NCBI GenBank assembly: GCA_963848115.1
Contig: CAWKCP010000035.1
Location: forward strand, 123,349 to 187,348
From: JAWKOK01 sp963848115
GTDB lineage: Bacteria; Chloroflexota; Anaerolineae; Caldilineales; Caldilineaceae
Reading direction: 5' to 3'
Length of the DNA stretch: 64,000 nucleotides
In this document: positions 53,572 to 64,000 of the stretch, in pieces
Numbering within the stretch: position 1 is the stretch's first letter
Layout: each line of letters opens with the position of its first letter
Made by a program: the position numbers and the translations under genes
Notes under the pieces: model-generated
What the model was told of the DNA's origin: nothing
Databases searched by the model: none
What the model saw: only the letters and a program-made list of their open reading frames with translations

Positions 53572-54582
53572 ATGTCAACAGATCTAACTGTGGATTCTAT
53601 TGCCGTGCCCGCGGCCAAGAAGCCGCTTGCCGGCGGTCAGCCGCCCGTTCGTCCGCCTGAGCGCGAAGAGATTATGCTGAAGGTGACCGCCAAGTCGCCC
53701 TGGCGTACCAACGTCCGTCGTCTATTTCGCCAGCGGTCAGCCATCACCGGCATGATCATTCTTGGCATCGTCTTTTCCGCGGCCATCTTTGCGCCGCTAA
53801 TTGCACCCTATCCGCCTAACCAGGTTCTCATTGGCACAGAGGGCCACGATGATGTACGTAAGCGTGAGTCTCCCTGTATCCACGCACTAGGCTGTCCCGA
53901 AGATCAGCCGCAGCACATTATGGGGCTGGACGGCAATGTGCGCGATGTTTTCAGCCGCATAATCTATGGCGCACGCATCTCGCTCTTTGTCGGCTTTGTG
54001 GTCGTCTTCGTTGCTATGACGACCGGGATGGTGTTGGGTGCGCTGGGCGGGTTTGCCGGCGGTTGGGTCGACAACCTGATCATGCGTTCCATGGATGTGT
54101 TGCTGGCCTTTCCCTCTTTGTTGTTGGCTATCGCCATCGCCTTTGTGCTCTCTCCCGGCTTGCTCAACGCTATGTTGGCCATTTCAGTCGTCACGATTCC
54201 CGCCTACGCACGCGTGGTTCGATCGACAGTGCTCTCTGCCCGTGAGATGGACTATGTGGATGCATCGAGGTCGGTCGGCGCCTCCAACACCCGCATCCTT
54301 GGCCGGCAGATCATGCCCAATGTGCTCTCTCCGCTGATTGTGCTGGGCACACTGGGGGTAGGCACGGTGATCATCGATGCCGCTGCTCTCTCCTTTCTGG
54401 GCCTTGGCGCCCAGCCGCCCACGCCGGAATGGGGAGCCATGTTGGGGCAGGAGTTTAATCAGCTGTTCAGCGCACCGCATCTGGTCATCTTTCCCGGATT
54501 CGCCATCATGTTCACTGTATTGGCCTTTAATCTGCTGGGTGATGGCCTGAGAGATGTGCTTGATCCTCGATTACGTACTTGA
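53572..54582 (+). CDS. ABC transporter permease, DppC type, 336 aa
   Basis: An N-terminal polar extension of about 45 residues precedes the family start (RRLFRQRSAITGMIILGIV). Then come HIMGLDGNVRDVFSRIIYGARISLFVGFV, the coupling loop EMDYVDASRSVGASNTRILGRQIMPNVLSPLIVLG, and ALSFLGLGAQPPTPEWGAML. It pairs with the DppB-type permease. A 13-bp direct repeat, GACTGGAATAAGT, occurs twice just before the ATG (53543-53571), a small duplication across the intergenic junction. The operon ends here without ATPase genes. Confidence 0.9.
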   Translation: MSTDLTVDSIAVPAAKKPLAGGQPPVRPPEREEIMLKVTAKSPWRTNVRRLFRQRSAITGMIILGIVFSAAIFAPLIAPYPPNQVLIGTEGHDDVRKRESPCIHALGCPEDQPQHIMGLDGNVRDVFSRIIYGARISLFVGFVVVFVAMTTGMVLGALGGFAGGWVDNLIMRSMDVLLAFPSLLLAIAIAFVLSPGLLNAMLAISVVTIPAYARVVRSTVLSAREMDYVDASRSVGASNTRILGRQIMPNVLSPLIVLGTLGVGTVIIDAAALSFLGLGAQPPTPEWGAMLGQEFNQLFSAPHLVIFPGFAIMFTVLAFNLLGDGLRDVLDPRLRT

Positions 54583-54600
54583 TCCGTCCAACTTGTGCCA

Positions 54601-54704
54601 AAGGCCATTGCAGAGAGATAAATAACCGTTGCAAGGAAATCTTTGCCTGGAATGGCTTGAGGCTTTGCCAACTCCCGTATAGTACCTATTTTGGGAAAGC
54701 CTAA
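54601..54704 (-). repeat. MITE-like 105-bp element, copy 2 (inverted)
   Basis: The reverse complement matches 43525-43629 nearly throughout, with differences clustered near the ends and around TTATTTAT. It lies 19 bases past the permease stop. Terminal sequences AGGCTTTCCC and AAGGCCATTGC are related to those of copy 1. Confidence 0.8.
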
Positions 54705-54742
54705 ATTTGTTCATTTGCATGCGATCCCCCTTGTCCATCCAG

Positions 54743-54787
54743 TTCTTCCCTGTGTCAATCACGTCACGCGATTGACACAGGGAAGAA
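54743..54787 (+). terminator. 18-bp-arm hairpin terminator
   Basis: TTCTTCCCTGTGTCAATC (54743-54760) pairs perfectly with GATTGACACAGGGAAGAA (54770-54787) around a 9-base loop, followed by ATTTTTGT. It terminates the first oligopeptide ABC operon. Confidence 0.85.
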
Positions 54788-55185
54788 ATTTTTGTACTAT
54801 GGTGCCGCTTCATTGATCGATCATTCACCGCAATGGTCGTAGGGGTATCACCGTCGAATTCCGTTCAATGGTGAACGAAGTACCACACAAGCCGATAGCT
54901 GAATAGATTGTCTGACCACGTCATTCCTGCGATGAAGATTACATGGATGTACAGTTGGACAGCCCCCGTTTGAGCTACGCATGATATTCTGACTTGGTCC
55001 AACCTCTTTGGATAGCGTCGTTTGGGATGGCATGTTTTCATCGTTCTTCTATGCTCAGGAGTGAATGACCCGCTTTAATCTTGTTTCTGATTTTTCTGAT
55101 GACGTTCGCTAAGAATGAACTGCCAATCACGTCTCAGGCGTCGGCGCACAGTGCGTCCGGGTCTATCCTAGAGGCAGGTCAATTA

Positions 55186-55228
55186 CTTTCGTGCGGTTCG
55201 CACGAAAGGCGTACGTACAGACTGTACG
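55186..55228. promoter_or_regulatory. Paired palindromes upstream of the second binding-protein gene
   Basis: CTTTCGTGCG-GTT-CGCACGAAAG (55186-55208) is perfect with 10-bp arms, and CGTACAG-A-CTGTACG (55214-55228) is perfect with 7-bp arms. They lie 222-264 bases before the start codon and could be operators. The cognate regulator is unknown. Confidence 0.45.
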
Positions 55229-55449
55229 ATTCGCATGAAGGAAGTGGTAGCGGAAAAGTGATAGACTAGAAATCAATGCGTTGTTTTGCTTGTGATTCTA
55301 AGTGAAATCGCGAGGAACTATTTCACGCATCATGCTTGCCCAATGACATAGTTTCCAACGAACTTTGCCATTCTTGTGTTCGTTTCTATATCTTTACGAC
55401 CCCACCCGTTCCATCCATACAGAGTTTCATCAAAAAGGAGAGTACGACA

Positions 55450-57247
55450 ATGGAAGGATTTAGAAGGCTCAGAGGTGTCTATCTCTTGACGCTGCTGATC
55501 GTCGCCGTTTTGGCGCTTGCCGCCTGTGGCGCACCGGCTGCCGCACCTGCCGATGCGCCCGCTGCTGAAGAGGGGGCTTCTGACGAGGCTGCTGCTGACA
55601 CCGCTGATGACGGCGGTGAAGAGGTCCTGAACATCCTCTACTGGCAGGCCCCATCGATTCCCAATCCCCACCTTTCCGGTGGCACCAAGGACCAGGATGC
55701 TTCGGCCCTCATACACGAGCCGCTGGCCAACATCTCGCCTGAAGGCGAGTTGATTCCCGAGTTGGCCGTAGAGATCCCCACGCTTGAAAATGGCGGTATC
55801 TCTGAAGATCTGACGACCATCACCTGGAAGCTGCTGGAAGGCGTCAAGTGGTCGGACGGCTCGGATTTCACGGCCGACGACGCGGTCTTCACCTGGGAGT
55901 ATTGCACCGATCCCGCCACCGGTTGTGTCAATATCTCAGCATTTGATGGTGTACAGATGGTTGAAGCCGTGGATCCACTCACGGTAAAGATCACCTTTGA
56001 TGGCCCGACGCCCTATCCCTACCTGTCCTTTGTGTCGAATTACAGTGGCGGCATCCTTTCGAAGGCCCAGTTTGGGGACTGCATCGGCGCTGCAGCGCAG
56101 ACATGCAGCGAAGAGAACCTGAACCCGCTGGGTACCGGCCCCTACATGATCGAAGAGTTCAAGGTCAACGATGTGGCCACCTACGTGCGCAATCCGTACT
56201 GGCGTGAGGAACCGGTTTACTTCGACCGCGTCGATCTTCAAGGGCGGCGGCGATGCAGCTTCGGCTGCACGTGCGGTGCTGGAGACCGGCGAGGTCGACT
56301 ACGCTTGGAACCTGCAAGTGGAGCCCCAGATCCTGAACGAGATGGAAGCTGGTGGCAACGGCGAGATTATTGTCAGCCTGAGCACCAACGTCGAGCGGAT
56401 CCTGGTCAACCAGGCCAATCCCGATCCGGAACTGGGCGACATGCGCTCCGAATGGGACAACGGCAACAACCCGCACCCCTTCCTGACCTACAAGCCAATC
56501 CCGCAGGCTATGTCCATGGCCATCGACCGTAACCTGATCGCCGAACAGCTTTACGGCAAGGGCGGCGTGGCCACCTGTAACGTCATTCCCAACCCGCCCA
56601 ACTACGTCTCCACGGCCAATGACGACTGTCTGGTTCAGGACATCGAAGGTGCCAATGCGTTGCTAGATGAAGCTGGTGTAATCGATACTGATGGCGACGG
56701 CATCCGTGAGTACAACGGCGTGCCGCTGAAGGTGCTCTATCAGACCTCGACCAACTCTGTGCGTCAGAAGACCCAGGCGCTGATTAAGCAATGGTGGGGT
56801 GAGATCGGCATCGACACCGAGTTGAAGAATGTGGATGCCGGCGTCTTTTTCGGCAGCGATCCCAACAGCCCGGATACCTATCTGAAGTTCTTTGCCGACC
56901 TTGAGATGTACACCACCGGACCGAGAGTGGACCCACAGGAACATCTGGCCCTGTGGCAGTGTGAATTCATTGCCGGCAAGGACAATGTTTGGGGAGCCGG
57001 CAACAACTTCCGCGGCTGTAGCCCGGAATACGACGAGCTATTCGCTCAGTTGACCATGACCCCGGTCGGTCCCGAGCGCGACGCCATCGTCAAGCAACTG
57101 AACGATATCAACGTTCAGGAATACTTCCAGATTCCGCTGGTCCACCGTGGCAGCGTCTCAGCCAAGCTAAATGACTTGCAGGGCGTGCGCATGAACGGTG
57201 GCTGGGAATCCGAGATGTGGAACATTGAAGAATGGTATCGTGAGTAG
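55450..57247 (+). CDS. Oligopeptide-type ABC binding lipoprotein, one frameshift, 598 aa corrected
   Basis: The start MEGFRRLRGVYLL follows AAAAAGGAGAG. The lipobox LALAAC (Cys26) is followed by an Ala/Glu linker. Domain order is the normal family-5 one: LNILYWQAPSIPNPHLSGG, ITWKLLEGVKWSDGSDFTADDAVFTW, LGTGPYMIEEF, KGGGDAASAARAVLETGEVDYAW, PIPQAMSMAIDRNLIAEQLYG and YFQIPLVHRGSV. The frame changes near 56228-56238; removing one base restores the conserved FKGGGDAAS context and the length becomes a multiple of three. It feeds the permease pair downstream. Sequence error is a likely explanation. Confidence 0.85.
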
Positions 57248-57319
57248 GGCAGGCTGACCTACGTTAGTCCGCAGTGCAAGTGAATCCGTGCCCTTGTTTG
57301 GCTCTCGGGTTCAAGATAG

Positions 57320-57358
57320 TAGACCTTTCCGGAGGCTCCAAGCCTCTGGAAAGGTCTA
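57320..57358 (+). terminator. Intra-operon hairpin after the binding-protein gene
   Basis: TAGACCTTTCCGGAGGCT (57320-57337) pairs with AGCCTCTGGAAAGGTCTA (57341-57358), with one G-T pair and a 3-base loop. Its position mirrors the hairpin at 52420-52452 in the first operon. Confidence 0.75.
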
Positions 57359-57435
57359 ATGCCCTCCCCAAACAGATCCAACTGCGTCTTCCGTTGCACA
57401 ACGCCTGTTTTCCGGACAGTTGAGAGAACTTACCC

Positions 57436-58452
57436 ATGGGTCAATACATCATCCGCCGTGTGCTAATGGCGATTCCGACACTGATCGTCATTAGTTTTGT
57501 CATCTTTGCCGTGCTCGAACTGGCGCCCGGCGATCCGACCGGCGCCCTGCCGGAGACGATCAAGCCGGAGGTCCGTATGATGATCCGTGAGGCAATGGGT
57601 CTGGACAAGCCGATGCCTGTCAAGTACGCGCTTTGGCTGAGGCAATTTTTCATTACGGAACCACTCTTCTATTTGCAACAATCGACCGGAATTGAGGTTC
57701 TGGATCCCGACAAAACGGTGCGTCTGGTCTCTTGGGGCAGCCGTGGGGCGCCGGTTATTGATCTGATTATGCAGCGCATTCCCCAGACCCTCTGGGTTGT
57801 TGGTCTTGCCTACGTTGTTGCCATTATCATTGCCATCCCGGTCGGCGTGGTATCGGCAGTTCGTCAATATTCCATCTTTGACCAGGTCGGCACGTTCATC
57901 TCGCTTGTCGGTTATTCCATTCCCACGTTTTTTACCGGACTTCTCTTCATCATCATCTTTAGCGTTGAGCTGGGATGGTTTCCCTCCATCTATGACACCA
58001 ATCTCAAAGTCACGGATTGGAATAGTCTCGTGGCCCAGGTGAAGCAGATGATCATGCCGGTCATGGTGCTTGGCTTCTTTCAGGCTGCGGCATTGGCCCG
58101 ATTCACCCGCTCTGCCATGTTGGACAATTTGCCCCAGGATTATGTGCGCACGGCGCGTGCCAAAGGCTTCCGAGAACGCTATGTCGTAGTCAGGCATGTG
58201 TTGCGCAATAGCTTGATTCCGGTCGTGACATTGATTGCTCTGGGCATCCCTGCCATCTTTGGCGGCGCCATCATTACCGAGCAGATCTTTCGGGTGAACG
58301 GGTTGGGTGCGCTGCTCATCAATGCCATCTATGTGAATGATATCCCATTGATTCAGACGATTACCTTTATGTTTGCCGTCCTCATTGTGGCCTTTAATCT
58401 GATTGCCGATGTGGCCTACGGGTTTCTCGATCCGCGTATTCGCTACGACTGA
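57436..58452 (+). CDS. ABC transporter permease, DppB type, 338 aa
   Basis: MGQYIIRRVLMAIPTLIVISFVIF, ELAPGDPTG and the coupling loop QDYVRTARAKGFRERYVVVRHVLRNSLIPVVTLI identify a DppB/OppB-type channel subunit with six membrane spans and the terminal VAYGFLDPRIRYD. An insertion near 70-105 (FFITEPLFYLQQSTGIEVLDPDKT) makes the first outer loop longer than usual. It pairs with the DppC-type protein 145 bp downstream and is served by the binding protein upstream. Confidence 0.9.
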   Translation: MGQYIIRRVLMAIPTLIVISFVIFAVLELAPGDPTGALPETIKPEVRMMIREAMGLDKPMPVKYALWLRQFFITEPLFYLQQSTGIEVLDPDKTVRLVSWGSRGAPVIDLIMQRIPQTLWVVGLAYVVAIIIAIPVGVVSAVRQYSIFDQVGTFISLVGYSIPTFFTGLLFIIIFSVELGWFPSIYDTNLKVTDWNSLVAQVKQMIMPVMVLGFFQAAALARFTRSAMLDNLPQDYVRTARAKGFRERYVVVRHVLRNSLIPVVTLIALGIPAIFGGAIITEQIFRVNGLGALLINAIYVNDIPLIQTITFMFAVLIVAFNLIADVAYGFLDPRIRYD

Positions 58453-58532
58453 GCGTTTGGACGAATCTTGACGACACGTGGTCAGCTCAGTCGATCAGTG
58501 ATTCTTGCCATACTGTGACTCTATTGCGGAAA

Positions 58533-58566
58533 CGAAAAAGGCTTTTTGCAGTGGACTCTACTGTTG
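58533..58566. repeat. Copy of the GACTCTA-TGCAGT intergenic repeat
   Basis: GACTCTATTGCGGAAACG followed by AAAAAGGCTTTTTGCAGTGG and ACTCTACT resembles the inverted-repeat arms at 16135-16152 and 16370-16396. It lies inside the operon, between two permease genes. Confidence 0.45.
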
Positions 58567-58597
58567 ACAGCGAACCGCCTATTTCAGGAAATGATTC

Positions 58598-59530
58598 ATG
58601 GCTGTACAAACTGAAACTGTATCCGATGCATTGAGCCTGGCGAAGCCGGAGCGAAAGCAGCGCACCCTGTGGGGAGACGTATGGCAGCGATTCCGCCGGC
58701 ATAAGCTGGCCATGTTCGGCTTGGTCACCTTCACGGTTCTGATTTTGGGCTCGGCTTTCGGTCCGATGATCTACACAGTCGATCCCGAATTGATCAATAT
58801 CGTTGATGCCAGCCAGCCACCCAACCCTGATCATCCATTCGGCACCGATGATCTCGGGCGTGATCTGCTGGCGCGCAACATGTACGGTGGTCGGATTTCG
58901 CTCTCGGTGGGCGTTGTCGCCATGCTCGTAGCCATGACCTTCGGCACGTTGATTGGTATTTTGGCGGGCTTCTTCTCCCGGCTTGATGCTCCGCTCATGC
59001 GCTTCACCGATATGATGCTGGCGCTGCCCCAGTTGCCGTTGTTGCTGGTGATCATCATGCTCTTCCGCGATTCACTGCGAAAGTGGCTGGGACCGGAACT
59101 CGGTATTTTTCTGCTGGTTGTGGTGGTCATTGGCATCCTGGGCTGGATGCCAACCTCTCGCGTTGTGCGCGGGTCGGTCCTTTCCGTCAAGGAAAAGGAA
59201 TTTGTCGAGGCCTCCGTCAGCGTGGGCAGCAAAGAGCAACGAATCGTCGGCCGTCACGTCTTTCCCAACGTACTAAGCCCGATCATTGTGTCGGCGACAC
59301 TGGGTATCGCTGCCGCCATTATTACCGAATCAGCGCTCTCTTTCCTGGGGCTCGGTTTTCCGTCCGACGTGCCGACGTGGGGGCGCTTGCTCTTCGACGG
59401 CAAAGATTATATGACATTTACGCCCTGGGTCATTCTCTGGCCGGGTATGTTGATCTCATTGACTGTGCTGAGCATCAATTTTATTGGTGACGGCCTGCGA
59501 GATGCACTGGATCCGCGGACGAGGAAATAG
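58598..59530 (+). CDS. ABC transporter permease, DppC type, 310 aa
   Basis: RFRRHKLAMFGLVTFTVLILGSAF is the family first span, followed by HPFGTDDLGRDLLARNMYGGRISLSVG, the coupling loop EKEFVEASVSVGSKEQRIVGRHVFPNVLSPIIV and ESALSFLGLGFPSDVPTWGRLL. The EAA loop is complete. It is the last gene of the second oligopeptide operon, and again no ATP-binding gene follows, so both importers must use ATPases encoded elsewhere. Confidence 0.9.
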   Translation: MAVQTETVSDALSLAKPERKQRTLWGDVWQRFRRHKLAMFGLVTFTVLILGSAFGPMIYTVDPELINIVDASQPPNPDHPFGTDDLGRDLLARNMYGGRISLSVGVVAMLVAMTFGTLIGILAGFFSRLDAPLMRFTDMMLALPQLPLLLVIIMLFRDSLRKWLGPELGIFLLVVVVIGILGWMPTSRVVRGSVLSVKEKEFVEASVSVGSKEQRIVGRHVFPNVLSPIIVSATLGIAAAIITESALSFLGLGFPSDVPTWGRLLFDGKDYMTFTPWVILWPGMLISLTVLSINFIGDGLRDALDPRTRK

Positions 59531-59559
59531 ATTCGCCGTTCATAGCAAGGGTCTATTTT

Positions 59560-59610
59560 TATTTCTCCACAGATTTACACGGATGGAAAACGGATGACAC
59601 ACAGATAGTA
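59560..59610. repeat. Dispersed CACAGAT-type repeat
   Basis: CTCCACAGATTTACACGGAT and GATGACACACAGATAG match the wording of the repeats at 719-861 and 16135-16500. It lies between the permease gene and the convergent sodX gene. Confidence 0.45.
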
Positions 59611-59669
59611 CTGGGATTACTCTGGATATTTCGTGCTCTTTCGTGGATGAAGATCTTTTTTGCGTTTGC

Positions 59670-60047
59670 CTAAGTGGAGATGCGAGCGGTGACTCGGCCC
59701 ATAAGTCGATCGTAGGGGACGGCGCCGAATGAGTGGCTATCCGTTCCCTCAGATGGATTGTCGCTTTGTAAGAACACTCGTCGATCATCGGTCACATCAG
59801 CGACTCGCTTGATGATTTGCAGATCACGCTGATAGGGATGGAAGGCGACCACTACCTCACCAACCTGTGGCAAGGCTGTTGCATAGGCTCGGGTATCAAC
59901 GAAGACCACGTCGCCGTCGCTCAGTAGCGGCGACATCGAATTGCCGCGTACGAAGAACCGATGACGAGCGCGTGCCAACCAGAGGATCCACTCAGACCAT
60001 GAGGGGCCGGGCAAGGGAAGATTCGAGAATTCTGAACGGTTTGCCAT
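59670..60047 (-). CDS. sodX: Nickel-superoxide-dismutase maturation protease (S26 family), 125 aa
   Basis: A short signal-peptidase-I-like protein with the catalytic Ser in RGNSMSPLLSDGDVV and the Lys in LQIIKRVADV. DNPSEGTDSHSFGAVPYDRLMGRV is the conserved box E. It lacks the N-terminal membrane anchor of true signal peptidases. Directly downstream of sodN on the same strand, it fits the protease that trims the NiSOD propeptide to expose the N-terminal histidine. The 80-bp gap has a terminator-like hairpin. A general S24/S26 peptidase is the alternative, but context makes SodX much more likely. Confidence 0.88.
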   Translation of the reverse strand: MANRSEFSNLPLPGPSWSEWILWLARARHRFFVRGNSMSPLLSDGDVVFVDTRAYATALPQVGEVVVAFHPYQRDLQIIKRVADVTDDRRVFLQSDNPSEGTDSHSFGAVPYDRLMGRVTARIST

Positions 60048-60076
60048 CGCTCAATTGTATTTTGAGTCCCTGGAAA

Positions 60077-60111
60077 CAGAAAACCCGAGCCGATACGGCT
60101 CGGGTTTTCTG
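60077..60111. terminator. 15-bp-arm hairpin between sodN and sodX
   Basis: CAGAAAACCCGAGCC (60077-60091) pairs perfectly with GGCTCGGGTTTTCTG (60097-60111), with GTTTTT following on the plus strand. It lies 16 bases past the sodN stop and would make sodX expression lower than sodN. Confidence 0.8.
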
Positions 60112-60127
60112 TTTTTGATTGTCTAAA

Positions 60128-60601
60128 CTAGGAAGCGACGTAGTAGACAACCTCTCGGCCCTTGGTGGCCCAGAAGATGTCGTGGATGGCCTCAATGGCT
60201 TCCATCAACTCGACGGCGTGCTCAAGACTGACTTCGACCTTGACTGCTGAGCAGAGCTTGGCAGCCTGCCAGAAGATGTTGTGCAGTTCCGGATAGTCGT
60301 CCAGGTGCACCGGCTTGAAGTAGTCGGTCCAGAGGACCAACAGCTCTTCCTTGGCGAGATGGGCCTGTTCTTCCTTGATGGCAACGTAGCGGGAGACCGT
60401 GTTCAGGTAGGCGGCCCAGGCTGCGGAATCGCCGGCGGCCGGTGGATCCAGCGCCAGGATCTTCTTGGTCATGGACAGGGCGGCCTCGGCAGCAATGCGA
60501 GCGGATGCCGGATCGTAGACGCCGCATGGGCCGTCACAGTGTGCACTCACGGACTCGGCCGGGAGCGTAGTCGCCAATTTGGAAAGCGCATTCTTCAACA
60601 T
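60128..60601 (-). CDS. sodN: Nickel superoxide dismutase precursor, 157 aa
   Basis: AAAGGAAGAGC precedes the ATG. The Ni-hook HCDGPCGVYDP begins at residue 21. Cleavage before His21 would expose His1, Cys2 and Cys6, the nickel ligands. The 20-residue propeptide MLKNALSKLATTLPAESVSA is trimmed by SodX. The rest is the expected four-helix bundle (ARIAAEAALSMTKKIL, YVAIKEEQAHLAKEELLVLWTDYFKP, HNIFWQAAKLCSAVK). It converts superoxide to oxygen and hydrogen peroxide and forms hexamers. One extra cysteine lies in KLCSAVK. No Nur-type operator was recognised. Confidence 0.95.
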   Translation of the reverse strand: MLKNALSKLATTLPAESVSAHCDGPCGVYDPASARIAAEAALSMTKKILALDPPAAGDSAAWAAYLNTVSRYVAIKEEQAHLAKEELLVLWTDYFKPVHLDDYPELHNIFWQAAKLCSAVKVEVSLEHAVELMEAIEAIHDIFWATKGREVVYYVAS

Positions 60602-61082
60602 GGGTAGCTCTTCCTTTCTAGTACATTCTGGTGTAGGTGGATCGACTGAAAGAACCAATGTCATCTGATGAGACAAGTAATTTCCGTCAACAGCTACTAT
60701 ATGATTTTTTGAAATTGTCTGTAACACATCTACTTTAGAGGGTTCGCTGTCGAAGTGCTGTATCGTAGTATACAAACGGGCCAATTTGACCTAGATGGTC
60801 AATGGTTCGTGAATCAACTCACCGGCGACGAAGCATTAGGTCACACGCAACGCTTCATTGTCTATTACCGGGTGCCGCGGCTGCTTGCAGAAGTAGGCGG
60901 ACGGCACGTCCAAAACATTGATCCTGTTGGGAAAAGTGTTGGATCTGTTACCGTGGATCTGTTATACTAACCTCACCTCATCAGAACATCGGTTCTGCTT
61001 ATGTCAACCGCTCCGGCAAACTGAAATCCAATCAGCGTGAATGTTTCCAATTTACGCATTACGAGATACGTAATAGGTAACC
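60602..61082. other. Intergenic, 481 bp, divergent promoters of sodN and dnaE
   Basis: Contents: an inverted repeat TTGACC-TAGAT-GGTCAA near 60786-60802, and a TACGCATTACGAGATACG-type dispersed repeat at about 61055-61075 just before dnaE. A GTG-initiated frame of 71 codons (60755-60970) has no ribosome-binding site and is not called. Confidence 0.5.

Positions 61083-64000
<2,918 letters not shown>

Larger units (their letters stand above)
54583..55449. other. Intergenic, 867 bp, between two oligopeptide ABC operons
   Basis: This is the longest gene-free space. It holds the second MITE-like copy (54601-54704), an 18-bp-arm terminator (54743-54787), a pair of palindromes (55186-55228) and the leader of the next gene with AAAAAGGAGAG. 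Frames of 60-70 codons lack ribosome-binding sites. The stretch 54800-55180 shows nothing recognisable. Confidence 0.55.

Noticed and set aside
60755..60970. 71-codon frame before dnaE
   Set aside because: GTG start without a ribosome-binding site, in the sodN-dnaE promoter region, with no recognised similarity.

Overview
The window is a gene-dense bacterial chromosome segment, most likely from the phylum Chloroflexota (Caldilineae/Anaerolineae-like). This is inferred from gene content: a SARP/AAA/TPR regulator, a Pst system with an unusual PstA, nickel superoxide dismutase, tandem YbdK-type ligases and oligopeptide ABC systems with Glu/Ala-rich lipoproteins. No rRNA, tRNA, CRISPR array or complete insertion sequence was seen.

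Layout. 1-2.4 kb: the N-terminal part of a BREX-type ATP-binding protein (runs off the left edge), a 285-aa unknown protein and an 83-aa unknown protein. 2.5-12.2 kb: a probable regulon around a SARP-type regulator (8209-11619). It contains two exported proteins built from OsmC and YdhR modules, two small homologous proteins and a DinB protein. Direct repeats of GAAACG-like heptamers with 11-bp spacing precede four of these genes. 12.2-15 kb: a Zn/Mn-type ABC importer. 15.2-24.3 kb: a hydrolase, a cyanophycinase-like protein, two glutamine synthetases, two YbdK-type carboxylate-amine ligases and purine nucleoside phosphorylase. 24.5-29.5 kb: a XerC/D recombinase, a protein with about 57 cysteines in a zinc-ribbon-like array, an overlapping radical SAM enzyme and NfeD. 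29.9-39.9 kb: a complete phosphate operon on the minus strand (response regulator, kinase, pstS, pstC, pstA, pstB, arsC, phoU). Its PstA carries an inserted PstS-like domain in circularly permuted order. 40-50.3 kb: malic enzyme-phosphotransacetylase, a CPBP protease, a LURP-one protein, a TPR protein, a 54-aa membrane peptide, a HAD phosphatase, PrmC and pyruvate kinase. 50.6-59.5 kb: two oligopeptide-type ABC importers, the first with a circularly permuted binding protein. 59.6-60.6 kb: sodX and sodN. 61.1-64 kb: dnaE, interrupted by an intein that continues past the right edge.

Genome-scale traits. Many genes end in long, nearly perfect hairpins with arms up to 37 bp, several of which overlap or abut stop codons. 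Three genes (OsmC protein, SARP regulator, second binding protein) are broken by nine frameshifts. Each is best explained by one extra base, and the corrected lengths are exact multiples of three, so sequence error is at least as likely as gene decay. Intergenic spaces hold dispersed repeats and a 105-bp MITE-like element present in two inverted copies.
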